Source: Pseudomonas viridiflava
Lineage (GTDB): Bacteria > Pseudomonadota > Gammaproteobacteria > Pseudomonadales > Pseudomonadaceae
NCBI RefSeq assembly: GCF_900580675.1
Contig: NZ_UTBG01000171.1
Coordinates: forward strand, 1-64,000
Direction: 5' to 3'
Length of the DNA stretch: 64,000 bases
In this document: positions 20,222 through 29,101 of the stretch, piece after piece
How the letters are laid out: each line of letters opens with the position of its first letter
How positions within the stretch are numbered: the first letter of the stretch is position 1
The notes under the pieces: generated by a model
The model's input: only the letters and a program-made list of their open reading frames with translations
Told to the model about the DNA's origin: nothing
Databases searched by the model: none
Made by a program: the position numbers and the translations under genes

Positions 20222-21847
20222 ATGCACCGCAGGAATTTGCTCAAAGCGTCCATGGCCATTGCGGCTTACACCGGTTTATCCGCCAGCGGGCTGCTCGCCG
20301 CGCAGGCCTGGGCCGGCAACCGCGCCGCCGACGGCAAGGCCGTGGCATTCGATTTTGAAGCGCTGAAGGCCCAGGCCAAGCAGCTCGCCGGAACCGCGTA
20401 TAAAGACACCAAACAGGTGCTGCCGCCGACACTGGCGACCATGACCCCGCAGAATTTCAACGCCATCGGCTACGACGGCAACCATTCGCTGTGGAAGGAA
20501 TTGAACGGCCAACTCGACGTGCAGTTCTTCCACGTCGGCATGGGTTTCAAGACCCCGGTGCGCATGCACAGCGTTGATCCCAAGACCCGTGAAGCGCGTG
20601 AAGTGCACTTCCGCCCGTCGCTGTTCAACTATGAAAAAACCACGGTCGACACCAAACAGCTGACCGGCGACCTGGGTTTCTCCGGCTTCAAGCTGTTCAA
20701 GGCGCCGGAGCTGGATCGCCATGACGTGCTGTCCTTCCTCGGCGCCAGCTACTTCCGCGCGGTGGACTCCACCGGCCAGTACGGCCTTTCGGCACGTGGC
20801 CTGGCGATTGATACCTACGCGAAAAAACGCGAAGAATTCCCTGATTTCACGCAGTTCTGGTTCGAAACCCCGGCCAAGGACGCCACCCGTTTTGTGGTCT
20901 ACGCCCTGCTCGACTCGCCAAGCGCCACCGGCGCCTACCGCTTCGACATCGACTGCCAGGCCAACCAGGTGGTGATGGCGATCGACGCCAACATCAATGC
21001 GCGCACCGCCATCGAACAACTGGGCATCGCGCCGATGACCAGCATGTTCAGCTGCGGCACACATGAGCGCCGCATGTGCGACACCATTCACCCGCAAATC
21101 CACGATTCGGACCGCCTGGCAATGTGGCGCGGCAATGGCGAGTGGATCTGCCGCCCGCTGAACAACCCGGCCAAGCTGCAGTTCAACGCGTTCGCCGACA
21201 CCGACCCGAAAGGCTTCGGCCTGGTGCAGACCGACCATGAATTCGCCAGCTACCAGGACACCGTGGACTGGTACAGCAAGCGCCCAAGCCTGTGGGTCGA
21301 ACCCACCACCGCGTGGGGCGAGGGCTCGATCGACCTGCTGGAGATCCCGACCACCGGCGAGACTCTGGATAACATCGTGGCCTTCTGGACCCCGAAAAAA
21401 CCCGTGGCGCCGGGCGACTCGCTCAATTATGGCTACAAGTTGTACTGGAGCGCCCTGCCACCCGTGAGCACGCCGTTGGCGCAGGTCGACGCGACCCGCT
21501 CCGGCATGGGCGGCTTCATCGAAGGCTGGGCGCCGGGCGAGCATTACCCGGAAGTCTGGGCACGCCGCTTTGCCGTGGACTTCAAGGGCGGCGGCCTGGA
21601 TCGCCTGCCCGCCGGCACCGGGATCGAACCGGTGGTGACCTGTTCCCACGGCGAAGTGAAAGATTTCAGCGTGCTGGTGCTCGACAACATCAAGGGCTAT
21701 CGCATCCTGTTCGACTGGTACCCGACCAGCGACAGCGTGGAGCCGGTCGAGCTGCGGTTGTTTATCCGCACCCAGGACCGCACCTTGAGTGAAACCTGGC
21801 TGTACCAGTACTTCCCGCCGGCACCCGAGCTGCGCAAGTACACCTGA
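20222..21847 (+). CDS. opgD: OpgD (MdoD), periplasmic glucan biosynthesis protein
   Basis: This 541-residue protein has a twin-arginine-like signal (HRRNLLKAS, hydrophobic to about residue 30, AQAWA cleavage region) and then a full MdoG/OpgG family domain ([30 protein letters not shown]-type C-terminus). OpgD shapes the backbone of osmoregulated periplasmic glucans. E. coli OpgD is also Tat-exported. The gene stands alone, with about 275 bases upstream for its promoter and a hairpin downstream. Confidence 0.9.
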   Translation: MHRRNLLKASMAIAAYTGLSASGLLAAQAWAGNRAADGKAVAFDFEALKAQAKQLAGTAYKDTKQVLPPTLATMTPQNFNAIGYDGNHSLWKELNGQLDVQFFHVGMGFKTPVRMHSVDPKTREAREVHFRPSLFNYEKTTVDTKQLTGDLGFSGFKLFKAPELDRHDVLSFLGASYFRAVDSTGQYGLSARGLAIDTYAKKREEFPDFTQFWFETPAKDATRFVVYALLDSPSATGAYRFDIDCQANQVVMAIDANINARTAIEQLGIAPMTSMFSCGTHERRMCDTIHPQIHDSDRLAMWRGNGEWICRPLNNPAKLQFNAFADTDPKGFGLVQTDHEFASYQDTVDWYSKRPSLWVEPTTAWGEGSIDLLEIPTTGETLDNIVAFWTPKKPVAPGDSLNYGYKLYWSALPPVSTPLAQVDATRSGMGGFIEGWAPGEHYPEVWARRFAVDFKGGGLDRLPAGTGIEPVVTCSHGEVKDFSVLVLDNIKGYRILFDWYPTSDSVEPVELRLFIRTQDRTLSETWLYQYFPPAPELRKYT

Positions 21848-21854
21848 TGCGAAA

Positions 21855-21888
21855 TGTAGGAAGGGGCTTGTGACGGCCCCTTCCTACA
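21855..21888. terminator. hairpin between convergent genes
   Basis: A 13-base arm TGTAGGAAGGGGC and its complement flank a short loop, between opgD and the leftward small gene. It is a degenerate REP-like hairpin placed to end both transcripts. Confidence 0.65.
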
Positions 21889-21893
21889 ATTTG

Positions 21894-22079
21894 TCAGAAC
21901 CGCGACACACTCTTCATCGCCCCAATCAGATACCGCATCGCCACCTGATCACTCTCGGTCAGGGCGCGGTACTGCGCGAGCAATTCGGCTTCGTCCGAGC
22001 TCAACTTGCGGCCACGCAGGCACATCCTGCGGGTCAGAAACGACGTCACCATACCCGCTACACCATAGGACTTGGCCAT
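21894..22079 (-). CDS. small conserved hypothetical protein (61 aa)
   Basis: This 61-residue basic protein (MAKSYGVAGMVTSFLTRRM, then LSSDEAELLAQYRALTESDQVAMRYLIGAM) looks helical in its C-terminal half. The ATG is preceded by GGAGAAACAGTCC, a good ribosome site. I believe similar short proteins occur in other pseudomonads, but no function is known to me. It converges on opgD. The 220 bases upstream (22080-22302) show no other gene. Confidence 0.6.
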   Translation of the reverse strand: MAKSYGVAGMVTSFLTRRMCLRGRKLSSDEAELLAQYRALTESDQVAMRYLIGAMKSVSRF

Positions 22080-22302
22080 GGACTGTTTCTCCTGATATCG
22101 ATCAAATGCTCCTGATGCCCATTACCTGCATCCCCTGAGGCGCAATGCCCGATGGGCAAACAGACTGATTTCCTGGGCCAGCAATCAGACTTACCCTAAG
22201 CGTAGAAAATATCTGGCAAACCTGTGGGATTTTTTTAGAGCATTCACTTAAAAAATCACTTGGGTAACAAATACCTACAGACTTTTCTCACGCCATCGCC
22301 CA

Positions 22303-22332
22303 AGAAAAAACCCACCGGGTCAGGGTGGGTTC
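22303..22332 (-). terminator. rho-independent terminator of the old yellow enzyme gene
   Basis: Read on the minus strand, AACCCACC and GGTGGGTT form a stem followed by a run of Ts. It lies 20 bases after the stop of the leftward gene. Confidence 0.8.
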
Positions 22333-22351
22333 GGGTGCAGCGCGGGCTGGG

Positions 22352-23458
22352 TCAGTCCCTCAGGTCAGACTCATGAATCGGCTGGTCGCGATGTGTCGCG
22401 CGCTGGTACTGCGCCGGCCAGATCGCTTTGCGCCCGCCCAGGTCATCGTCGGCGTGCAGCGGCCAGTAAGGGTCGCGCAGCAGTTCACGGGCGAGGAAGA
22501 TCAGGTCGGCCTGGCAGGTACGCAGGATGTGCTCGGCCTGGGCCGGCTCGGTGATCATGCCGACCGTACCGGTGGCAATGCCCGACTCCTTGCGCACACG
22601 CTCGGCAAAGCGCGTCTGGTAGCCAGGGCCGGTGGGGATCTCGGCGTTGGCGGCGGTGCCGCCGGAGGACACGTCGATCAGGTCCACGCCCAGGTCTTTG
22701 AGGCGGCGCGCCAGCTCTACGGTTTCATCGGGGTTCCAGCCGTCTTCCACCCAATCGGTGGCCGACACCCGCACAAACAGCGGCAGGTCCTGGGGCCAGA
22801 CTTCACGCACCGCTTCAGTCACTTCCAGCACCAGGCGAATGCGGTTTTCAAACGAGCCACCGTAATGGTCCTGACGCTGATTGCTGATCGGCGAAAGGAA
22901 TTGATGCAGCAGGTAACCGTGGGCCGCGTGGATTTCCACGACCTCGAAACCCGCGGTCAGTGCGCGCTTGGCGGCGGCGACAAAGTCGGCGATCACTTGC
23001 TGGATCTGCCCTTCGTCCAACGGCTTAGGCTGCGTGTGATTCGGGTCAAAGGCGATGGGCGACGGCCCTACCGGCACCCAGCCGCCGTCTTGCGGCTTGA
23101 CGCTGCCGTGCTTGCCGATCCACGGCCGATGGGTGCTGGCCTTGCGCCCGGCGTGAGCCAATTGAATGCCCGCCACCGCCCCCTGTGCGGCAATAAAGCG
23201 AGTGATGCGTCGCAGCGGTTCGATCTGTGCGTCGTTCCACAGGCCCAGGTCTTCGGCGGTGATACGGCCATCGGCGGTCACGGCGGTGGCTTCGGTGAAT
23301 ATCAACCCGGCGCCGCCGACTGCGCGGCTGCCGAGGTGCACCAGGTGCCAGTCATTGGCCAGGCCATCGACACTGGAGTACTGGCACATCGGCGACACCG
23401 CGATGCGGTTGAGCAGGGTCAATTGGCGGAGGGTATAGGGTTCGAGCAGCTGACTCAT
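22352..23458 (-). CDS. old yellow enzyme family NADH:flavin oxidoreductase, XenA-like
   Basis: This 368-residue FMN enzyme reduces activated C=C bonds with NAD(P)H. Features of the YqjM/XenA branch are visible: Cys in SPMCQYSS, IQLAHAGRKAS, the substrate-binding pair in EIHAAHGYLLHQFLSP and YGGSFENRIR. Start ATG 23458 (MSQLLEPYTL) matches the family N-terminus; the 12 residues upstream in frame do not. It is related to xenobiotic reductase A of P. putida, but the physiological substrate is unknown. The gene appears monocistronic. Confidence 0.85.
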   Translation of the reverse strand: MSQLLEPYTLRQLTLLNRIAVSPMCQYSSVDGLANDWHLVHLGSRAVGGAGLIFTEATAVTADGRITAEDLGLWNDAQIEPLRRITRFIAAQGAVAGIQLAHAGRKASTHRPWIGKHGSVKPQDGGWVPVGPSPIAFDPNHTQPKPLDEGQIQQVIADFVAAAKRALTAGFEVVEIHAAHGYLLHQFLSPISNQRQDHYGGSFENRIRLVLEVTEAVREVWPQDLPLFVRVSATDWVEDGWNPDETVELARRLKDLGVDLIDVSSGGTAANAEIPTGPGYQTRFAERVRKESGIATGTVGMITEPAQAEHILRTCQADLIFLARELLRDPYWPLHADDDLGGRKAIWPAQYQRATHRDQPIHESDLRD

Positions 23459-23584
23459 GGCGCACCTCTTCTGGGTTCTGTGGGCACTATTCAAACAGTG
23501 CTTAGAGCCTAGTCGACAACCATGGATTGCACAGGGTTCAGAAACAAAGCGGGAGCCGATTGCCGGCTCCCGTGGTGCAGCGCG

Positions 23585-25486
23585 CTACATTTCGACCTGG
23601 GTGCCCAGCTCGATTACCCGGTTGACCGGGAGCTTGAAGAAGCGCAGGTTGCCGTTGGCGTTTTTCAACATGAACGCAAACAAGGCTTCGCGCCACTGGG
23701 CCATGCCCTTGATGCGCGAGGCGATCACTGTTTCGCGGCTGAGGAAGTAGGTGGTGCGCATCGGGCTGAAATCCAGGTCGTCGAGATGGCACAGCTTCAG
23801 CGCTTCGGGCACGTCCGGCTCATCGGTAAAGCCGAAGTGCAGGATGACCCGGAAGAAGCCTTCGCCGTAGGCATCCACTTCGAAACGCCGCGCGGCAGGT
23901 ACGCGCGGAATGTCTTCGTAAACCACCGTCAGCAGCACCACTTGCTCGTGCAACACCTGGTTATGCAGCAAGTTGTGCAGCAGCGCATGGGGCACAGCGT
24001 CGGGCCGCGCGGTGAGGAACACCGCCGTGCCCTGCACGCGATGCGGTGGCTGCACGCGGATACTGCTGATAAAAATCGGCAACGGCAGACCGCCTTCGTC
24101 GAGGCGCTCCACCAGCAATTGCTTGCCGCGCTTCCACGTGGTCATCAGCACGAACAGCACAATCCCCGCCAACACCGGGAAGGCGCCGCCCTGGATGATC
24201 TTCGGCACATTAGCCGCAAAGTACAGCCCATCCACCAACAGGCAGCAGACCAACACCGGCACCGCCAGGATCGGTGGCCACTTCCACAGCAGCAGCATCA
24301 CCGCCGAGACCAGGATGGTGGTCATCAGCATGGTGCCGGTCACCGCCACGCCGTAGGCCGAGGCCAGCGCGTTGGAGGACTCGAAGCCCAGCACGAGCAG
24401 GATCACGCCGACCATCAGCGACCAGTTCACCGCGCCGATGTAGATCTGGCCCTGCTCGGCACTGGAGGTATGCTGAATGTGCATGCGCGGGATGTAACCC
24501 AACTGGATCGCCTGGCGCGTCAACGAGAACGCACCGGAAATCACCGCCTGGGACGCAATCACCGTGGCCAGGGTCGACAACACCACCAGCGGGATCAGTG
24601 CCCAGCTCGGCGCCAGCAGGTAGAACGGGTTGCGCGCGGCTTCGGGGTCGCCGAGCAGCATCGCGCCCTGACCAAAATAGTTGAGCACCAGCGCCGGCAG
24701 CACCAGTATGAACCAGGCGCGGGCGATAGGCTTGCGGCCGAAGTGGCCCATGTCGGCATACAGCGCCTCGGCGCCGGTCAACGCCAGCACCACCGCGCCA
24801 AGAATCGCCACGCCAATGCCCGGGTGGGCCTCGAAGAATCGCACGGCCCACATCGGGTTCATCGCCTTGAGCACTTCAGGGTGCAGGGTAATGCCATAAA
24901 TGCCCAGGCCACCGAGCACCAGGAACCAGGTCACCATCACCGGCCCGAACAGCTTGCCGATGCGGTCGGTGCCGTGCTTCTGGATCAGGAACAACGCCAC
25001 AAGGACGACCAGGGCGATCGGCACCACCCATTTATCCAGGCCATCGAACGCCAGCTCCAGACCTTCCACGGCCGACAGTACCGAAATCGCCGGGGTGATC
25101 ATGCTGTCGCCATAGAACAGCGCCGCACCGCACAGGCCGCAGACCACGAGGAAACTGCGCAACTTCTTGCGCTCCCCCGCCGCCCGTCGCGCCAGCGCCG
25201 TCAGGGCCATGATGCCGCCCTCGCCCTGGTTATCGGCGCGCAGCACGAACAGCATGTACTTGATCGACACCACCCAGATCAGCGACCAGAAAATCAGCGC
25301 CAGAATCCCCAGGACCCCGTCATGGTTGACCTGAACCCCATACCCCCCATTGAACACCTCTTTAAGGGTGTAGAGCGGGCTGGTCCCGATATCGCCATAA
25401 ACCACCCCGACCGCTGCTACCAGCATGCCAATCGGCTTGGCGTTTGAATGCTCGGCACCTGCTGCCTGACTACTCGCGTGACCCAT
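23585..25486 (-). CDS. kup: Kup, low-affinity potassium uptake transporter
   Basis: This 633-residue KUP/HAK-type K+/H+ symporter has about twelve membrane helices, beginning with the family signature [17 protein letters not shown] (about residues 25-41), and a soluble C-terminal domain (from about 445). Start ATG 25486 (MGHASSQ) is chosen because it gives the family length and is preceded by GGGCAGGAGTGGTTG; the frame is open upstream to 25729 but that part is not Kup-like. It reads away from the HigBA island. Confidence 0.93.
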   Translation of the reverse strand: MGHASSQAAGAEHSNAKPIGMLVAAVGVVYGDIGTSPLYTLKEVFNGGYGVQVNHDGVLGILALIFWSLIWVVSIKYMLFVLRADNQGEGGIMALTALARRAAGERKKLRSFLVVCGLCGAALFYGDSMITPAISVLSAVEGLELAFDGLDKWVVPIALVVLVALFLIQKHGTDRIGKLFGPVMVTWFLVLGGLGIYGITLHPEVLKAMNPMWAVRFFEAHPGIGVAILGAVVLALTGAEALYADMGHFGRKPIARAWFILVLPALVLNYFGQGAMLLGDPEAARNPFYLLAPSWALIPLVVLSTLATVIASQAVISGAFSLTRQAIQLGYIPRMHIQHTSSAEQGQIYIGAVNWSLMVGVILLVLGFESSNALASAYGVAVTGTMLMTTILVSAVMLLLWKWPPILAVPVLVCCLLVDGLYFAANVPKIIQGGAFPVLAGIVLFVLMTTWKRGKQLLVERLDEGGLPLPIFISSIRVQPPHRVQGTAVFLTARPDAVPHALLHNLLHNQVLHEQVVLLTVVYEDIPRVPAARRFEVDAYGEGFFRVILHFGFTDEPDVPEALKLCHLDDLDFSPMRTTYFLSRETVIASRIKGMAQWREALFAFMLKNANGNLRFFKLPVNRVIELGTQVEM

Positions 25487-25896
25487 CAACCACTCCTGCC
25501 CTTTGACCTGAGGCCTTTTATAAACAACGCATCTAAGCTGACCTAGCATGCGCTGTTTTACTTCTCGTAACAGACGTTTTATTGACCCAGGAGTTTTACC
25601 CGTGTGCAACGGCGCGAAGCATAGCGCAGCACTCGTCGCATTTCCCTGCTCAAGTGGTTCGAGTGTCGTTTTCTGGGGCTTTTGATAAAGGTCGCGGCAT
25701 TTTGGGGCCTTTGTGCCTGCATTGATCACATCACGGCCGGGCGTATATTTTTGGCCCCGCTCGGTATGACTGCCTTAGCGGCGTCCGCATGCACTCCTCG
25801 GCTCGCTCACCCATCAATCCATTTCGCCCCTGCATGGGGCTGGAAATCGATATAGAAACTCAATCATCAACTTGTCTCTTTTAAGGTACATTCCTC
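25487..25896. other. 410-base intergenic stretch with left copy of a 27-bp repeat
   Basis: This holds the kup promoter region on the left and the higBA promoter on the right. It contains one copy of the 27-base direct repeat described separately. No convincing coding frame is seen; the kup frame runs open here but without a start context. Confidence 0.5.
25623..25649. repeat. 27-bp direct repeat, left copy
   Basis: Identical over 27 bases to 26583-26609 (starts AGCGCAGCACTCGTCG, ends TTCCCTGC). The two copies bracket the higBA pair, suggesting that the pair arrived as a small island or that the flank was duplicated on insertion. Confidence 0.85.
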
Positions 25897-26220
25897 ATGT
25901 ACGAAGTGAAACACGTACTGTCCGTCAATGGCGTGGATATCTACCAGGCTTGGCTGGACACCGTGCAAGACACACGTTCAAAAGCAAGAATCACCACTAG
26001 AGTGGACCGAGCTTCCCTTGGTCACTTTGGCGTTACCGAGCCGGTGGGTGATGGGGTATTTGAGATGAAGCTCGACTTCGGACCTGGGTTCCGCGTGTAT
26101 TACGCAATCCAGGATCGGAAAATTGTTTTCCTGTTGGGCGGCGGCTCAAAGGCCAAACAGCAGAACGACATTGATCAGGCCAAGGCTCTCTGGAAATCTT
26201 ACAAGGTGCAGCAAAAATGA
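25897..26220 (+). CDS. higB: HigB/RelE-type toxin
   Basis: This 107-residue protein has the Gp49-like 'addiction module killer' pattern: basic SKARITTRVDR, LDFGPGFRVYYAIQDRK, then LLGGGSKAKQQNDI. Such toxins cleave ribosome-bound mRNA. The ATG is preceded by TTTTAAGG. The stop overlaps the antitoxin start as ATGA. Toxin-first order is normal for HigBA. The symbol denotes the family; the specific subtype is not settled. Confidence 0.85.
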   Translation: MYEVKHVLSVNGVDIYQAWLDTVQDTRSKARITTRVDRASLGHFGVTEPVGDGVFEMKLDFGPGFRVYYAIQDRKIVFLLGGGSKAKQQNDIDQAKALWKSYKVQQK

Positions 26221-26552
26221 CCATTCGTACTCGCTCTCATGAAGACAGCGTTCTTGAAATGCTTCGAGACGACGAAGCGTTTGCCCTGGAATATCTTTCT
26301 GTCGCGCTTGAGGAAATCGATGAAGCGGGTGGTGAGGACGCGTTCCTTGTCGCTGTCCGTAGAGTGGCGGAAGCTCGCGGTGGAATGCTCAGCTTGTCGC
26401 AGAACACGGGGCTCAATAGAGCTAATCTGTACAGATCAATCGGTGTCGGCGGCGACCCGAAGCTCTCCACGCTCCTGAAAGTGCTTCAGGCATTAGGTGT
26501 AGGCATGTCTAAGGTTGTATCGCACCGCGCAGAGCATGACGTACGGGCTTAA
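26217..26552 (+). CDS. higA: HigA-type antitoxin, HTH regulator
   Basis: This 111-residue protein has an acidic N-terminal half (EDSVLEMLRDDEAFALEYL) and a C-terminal helix-turn-helix (GMLSLSQNTGLNRANLYRSI, then KLSTLLKVLQALGVGM). That fits the putative addiction-module antidote family that pairs with Gp49-like toxins. It should bind the toxin and repress the operon. It is translationally coupled to the toxin gene. Confidence 0.85.
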   Translation: MTIRTRSHEDSVLEMLRDDEAFALEYLSVALEEIDEAGGEDAFLVAVRRVAEARGGMLSLSQNTGLNRANLYRSIGVGGDPKLSTLLKVLQALGVGMSKVVSHRAEHDVRA

Positions 26553-26582
26553 GAGCATGGAAAAGGGCGCTGAGAATTACCC

Positions 26583-26609
26583 AGCGCAGCACTCGTCGCA
26601 TTTCCCTGC
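26583..26609. repeat. 27-bp direct repeat, right copy
   Basis: Exact second copy of 25623-25649, about 960 bases away, ending about 125 bases before the original rimO start. An imperfect dyad (GCGCTG ... CAGCGC, 26567-26587) overlaps its left edge and may end higBA transcription. Confidence 0.85.
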
Positions 26610-26734
26610 ATAAAGCTGGTCAAGTGCGCTGCCCGTCGATAGAATTGCGCACTTTTTGATCAGAGGCACACCAAGTGCCCGTCTACCGCTTTGTCGTGCC
26701 CGACTGGCGGCGTCATTCAATACCGAGGTTAGAC

Positions 26735-26797
26735 ATGTCCACCACCATCGCAAAAGCCAACCCAAAGGTTGGCTTTGTTTCCCTGGGTTGCCCCTGA
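26735..26797 (+). pseudogene. rimO: 5' stub of rimO, cut by the prophage
   Basis: ATG 26735 opens a 20-codon frame reading [20 protein letters not shown], then [12 protein letters not shown] is the start of the RimO N-terminal cluster domain, whose next residues (K-A-L-V-D-S-E) are found at the other prophage end, 32.7 kb away. The stub carries the native host start; the rest of the gene now reads from a phage-supplied start at 59425. Confidence 0.95.
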
Positions 26798-26800
26798 GAT
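26780..26800. other. attL
   Basis: The junction of host rimO (TTTCCCTGGGTTGCCC) with phage DNA (CTGAGATTC). The exact exchange point must fall in TGCCC, the only run shared with attR here. Such a short core is typical of serine integrases. Confidence 0.85.
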
Positions 26801-27197
26801 TCTCAAAATATACACAGATTTCTGCCAATTTCCTTTCATCCATCCCTTCTGCAGGAAAGCTTCTGCCTCTGTAGAGAGCCCGAATATTGGCAGTAGTTTG
26901 CGAGATAAGGGAGTCGTCAGGCCCACCAAATAAAATGGTTCCACCAGACACACACAAGCCGCCCAATGCGCGGCTTTTGTGTTGGTAACTCAAACAGACT
27001 TGAACCGTGGACTAAAGGACTATGAACCAAAAATCATCCGCCCTATCCGTTGCACAAAGCCCAACGAATCGGAGGAGTTAGCAGTGTATGTATTCAGGCA
27101 AGACATTTGTCTAAACTGGACGGAAGTTGAACTACTTCAAAGAGTCGACCTAAACTCTTTTGAACCATCAACTGCATCTAGTCCGTCACCACAATGA
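26798..27197. other. left prophage arm, no convincing gene
   Basis: About 400 bases between attL and the first plausible gene. A minus-strand frame (26993 leftward) is open through attL into host DNA, and a plus-strand GTG frame covers 26979-27197, but neither has a good ribosome site or a recognisable product. A terminator-like hairpin lies at 26956-26978. Confidence 0.4.
26956..26978 (+). terminator. rho-independent terminator
   Basis: AAGCCGC and GCGGCTT form a seven-base stem with a seven-base loop, followed by Ts, on the plus strand. It would stop transcription that enters the prophage from the host rimO promoter. Confidence 0.65.
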
Positions 27198-27569
27198 TTA
27201 GGGTGCCTTCGGTTTATCCTTCTCAATACCTACATACTCAGCTACGAGTGAGGCAAAGACTTCCTTTCGTTTTTCTTCAGAAACCAGTAAAACGGAGGCG
27301 CCGATAACAAAAGCAGTGATTACAAAGGACGCGATAACCCCTGGTATGCCAGAGATAAGCCAAGCCCAAAAAATAGAAAAAATTGATTTGTTTGATCTTT
27401 CATATTCTTGGACTGACTTTATGAACTCTCGTCGCTCTTTTTTTATTTTTGTTTCGCAATCTTTCTTGGTTTGAGCTTCTCGGACGTCATGACTTTGTTT
27501 GAGCTGCCTTTCTCGGTCATTAAATTTGGTGGTGATGTCCGTTTCAAGCTGGACACATATTGCATCCAA
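27198..27569 (-). CDS. small membrane protein with coiled coil, unknown
   Basis: The frame codes for 123 residues from a TTG start preceded by GAGAG. Residues 10-60 are strongly charged and predicted coiled coil (NDRERQLKQSHDVREAQTKK and following). A hydrophobic helix follows at about 64-93 (IFWAWLISGIPGVIASFVI and on) and a charged tail. It is AT-rich compared with the morphogenesis genes and lies in the cargo zone. I do not recognise it. A coiled coil plus one membrane anchor occurs in several exclusion proteins, but that is only a suggestion. Confidence 0.5.
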   Translation of the reverse strand: MDAICVQLETDITTKFNDRERQLKQSHDVREAQTKKDCETKIKKERREFIKSVQEYERSNKSIFSIFWAWLISGIPGVIASFVITAFVIGASVLLVSEEKRKEVFASLVAEYVGIEKDKPKAP

Positions 27570-27810
27570 AAAGCTCTCAGCCTTGATTCTATAATCGCCG
27601 AGGCTATTATTCTGTAACGTTTGGTCGTGAAAGATTTTTACTTAGTTTTAGATATATGGCTCTGGATGATTACTAGCTCTAAGAGACTGGGCTAGAGAAT
27701 GCTTTTTGTGCTTATAAAGTGCATAGGCAATGAGACCTATTGCGTCGGTGTCATTTTTCACCAGCGCTTCGAAAACCCATTTTTGGCTCACACAAAATCC
27801 CCAAACAAAA

Positions 27811-27832
27811 ACGCTCCCAGTTACGGGAGCGT
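27811..27832 (-). terminator. rho-independent terminator of the 56-aa gene
   Basis: ACGCTCCC and GGGAGCGT make a perfect eight-base stem with a six-base loop. On the minus strand it is followed by TTTTTG. It lies 16 bases after the stop of the gene at 27848-28018. Confidence 0.8.
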
Positions 27833-27847
27833 AAGAACTATAATTTT

Positions 27848-28018
27848 TTATGCTGAAAGGAGGGACAACGCTCGTTCAGAAATCATTCGAACGTATCGAA
27901 CACGCTCTTTAGGGACAGAATTCTTTTTAGTCAGACCTTCAGAATCAAAGCTGACCGAGGAAGCTGCCTTCACGATAACGCATCCGTATCTACCAGATTT
28001 TTTCTTTGAGGGCTTCAT
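27848..28018 (-). CDS. 56-residue basic protein, unknown
   Basis: ATG 28018 is preceded by TGGAGGTAACG, a near-ideal Shine-Dalgarno with good spacing, and the gene ends at a strong terminator. The product starts MKPSKKKSGRYGCVIVKAAS and has net positive charge. The frame can also start at GTG 28030 but the ribosome site favours the ATG. Its own signals make it a real stand-alone gene in the cargo zone. No family recognised. Confidence 0.6.
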   Translation of the reverse strand: MKPSKKKSGRYGCVIVKAASSVSFDSEGLTKKNSVPKERVRYVRMISERALSLLSA

Positions 28019-28103
28019 CGTTACCTCCACTGGATCGCTGTGCTAATCAGAATTCTTTAACGAGACACAGTTTAGAAAAGGCAGACCGCGCAACGTTCAA
28101 TTT

Positions 28104-28232
28104 ATGCTAGCCGCTACCTCAATCCGTCCCACCCGTATGCTAGTTGACGCAACACAGATGTCAATTGTGACGGGGTTTGAAACGCTGGTTCCGACGGAGT
28201 GGCCGTATTTATTGGGCTTTACCGTGCTATGA
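28104..28232 (+). CDS. possible 42-residue peptide
   Basis: A short ATG frame with natural-looking composition (MLAATSIRPTRM, then TGFETLVPTEWPYLLGF). No ribosome site is visible upstream and the frame is open 60 bases before the ATG without another start. It may be a remnant of a larger gene. The rest of 28019-28667 shows nothing else I can support. Confidence 0.2.
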   Translation: MLAATSIRPTRMLVDATQMSIVTGFETLVPTEWPYLLGFTVL

Positions 28233-28667
28233 CCCAGTAGCCAGCAGCGGACTATCATGCCATCCAGAATCAAAAAACACATCTAAATCCGCATTTTTCC
28301 CTTGCGACCGCCCTATTTCGGGCTTTTCCCACTTCGATTGAAATGGCTAGACGATGTCTACGGATGCAATCCTATCTCCAAACGGTGCAAAACCTTTCAA
28401 AAAATGAAATAACCTCGTTCCCTCTGAAGCTTCCAGGTTGCTTGGGCTAGACCGCGGATTGCATCACCTCGTGCTTTTCGCAAAAAGAGGACGCAAACCC
28501 CGTCGGCGGGAGGGGGATAAGTGCTTTTCGCTGCGTTTTTTTTTGCTGACGCGAGTTTTGCGATCGACGCTAGGTATCGCAGTTCGTCGGATCACCGCCC
28601 GATGTGCCACGCGCCACAAGAGACTGTTTGCATACACAGTGATTCCGGTAAACTTGCAGGTCACGCA

Positions 28668-28910
28668 ATGACGAATACAAATGACGTTTCACAAGGTGGT
28701 GTGATCGCTTCCTGGCTTGAGCTGTTGCGAGACGAGGCCGCATTGCTGCGGCCCCCAGGGGCACACCACAAAAAGCTACTCGACTGTGCCCACGCACTGC
28801 ATAGGGGAGATTTGATGAGTCGTGATGCTCTCGCCGACCTCCTCGAGCACACAGATGGGGCACTAGCATATGCAGTGGAAGCGCTCCTGGATGAACCGAG
28901 CGCTCGATAG
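28668..28910 (+). CDS. 80-residue hypothetical protein
   Basis: ATG 28668 follows TTGCAGGTCACGCA. The product is a mostly helical, acidic protein (SWLELLRDEAALLRPPGAHH, then HRGDLMSRDALADLLEHTDG). It is GC-rich, unlike the genes on either side, so it has probably a different origin. The pattern DLMSRDALADLLEHTD suggests a small regulatory or structural helical protein; I do not recognise a family with confidence. Confidence 0.5.
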   Translation: MTNTNDVSQGGVIASWLELLRDEAALLRPPGAHHKKLLDCAHALHRGDLMSRDALADLLEHTDGALAYAVEALLDEPSAR

Positions 28911-29101
28911 GCGGGAATTCTCACGCGGATGCTAATAGCCCAATGCGGCATCGAGTACATCGATGGGAGTGCTCATGCGCGCTCCTGATGGTGCCGCATT
29001 GGATACGAGGTGATGTTACATTACATCAAGAAAAGTCCTTAACCCAAAGGCAATGGATAAAAACGTCTGCAAAATACGAAAACTAAAATAGGGCGGAAGT
29101 A

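Noticed and set aside
26700..26800. tRNA gene as integration site
   Set aside because: No cloverleaf at either prophage end; both ends fall in rimO coding sequence and the enzyme is a serine recombinase.
26577..26993. 138-codon minus-strand frame across attL
   Set aside because: It spans the phage-host junction and reads antisense to the rimO stub. No ribosome site and no recognisable product; open by chance.
26979..27197. 72-codon GTG frame on the plus strand
   Set aside because: It begins inside the terminator hairpin tail, has no Shine-Dalgarno and no family resemblance.
27699..28046. 115-codon plus-strand frame
   Set aside because: It runs over a terminator and antisense to the 56-residue gene, which has much better start and stop signals.
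28097..28282. 61-codon minus-strand frame
   Set aside because: Cys/Ile-rich composition, no ribosome site, overlaps another equally short frame; neither can be supported well.
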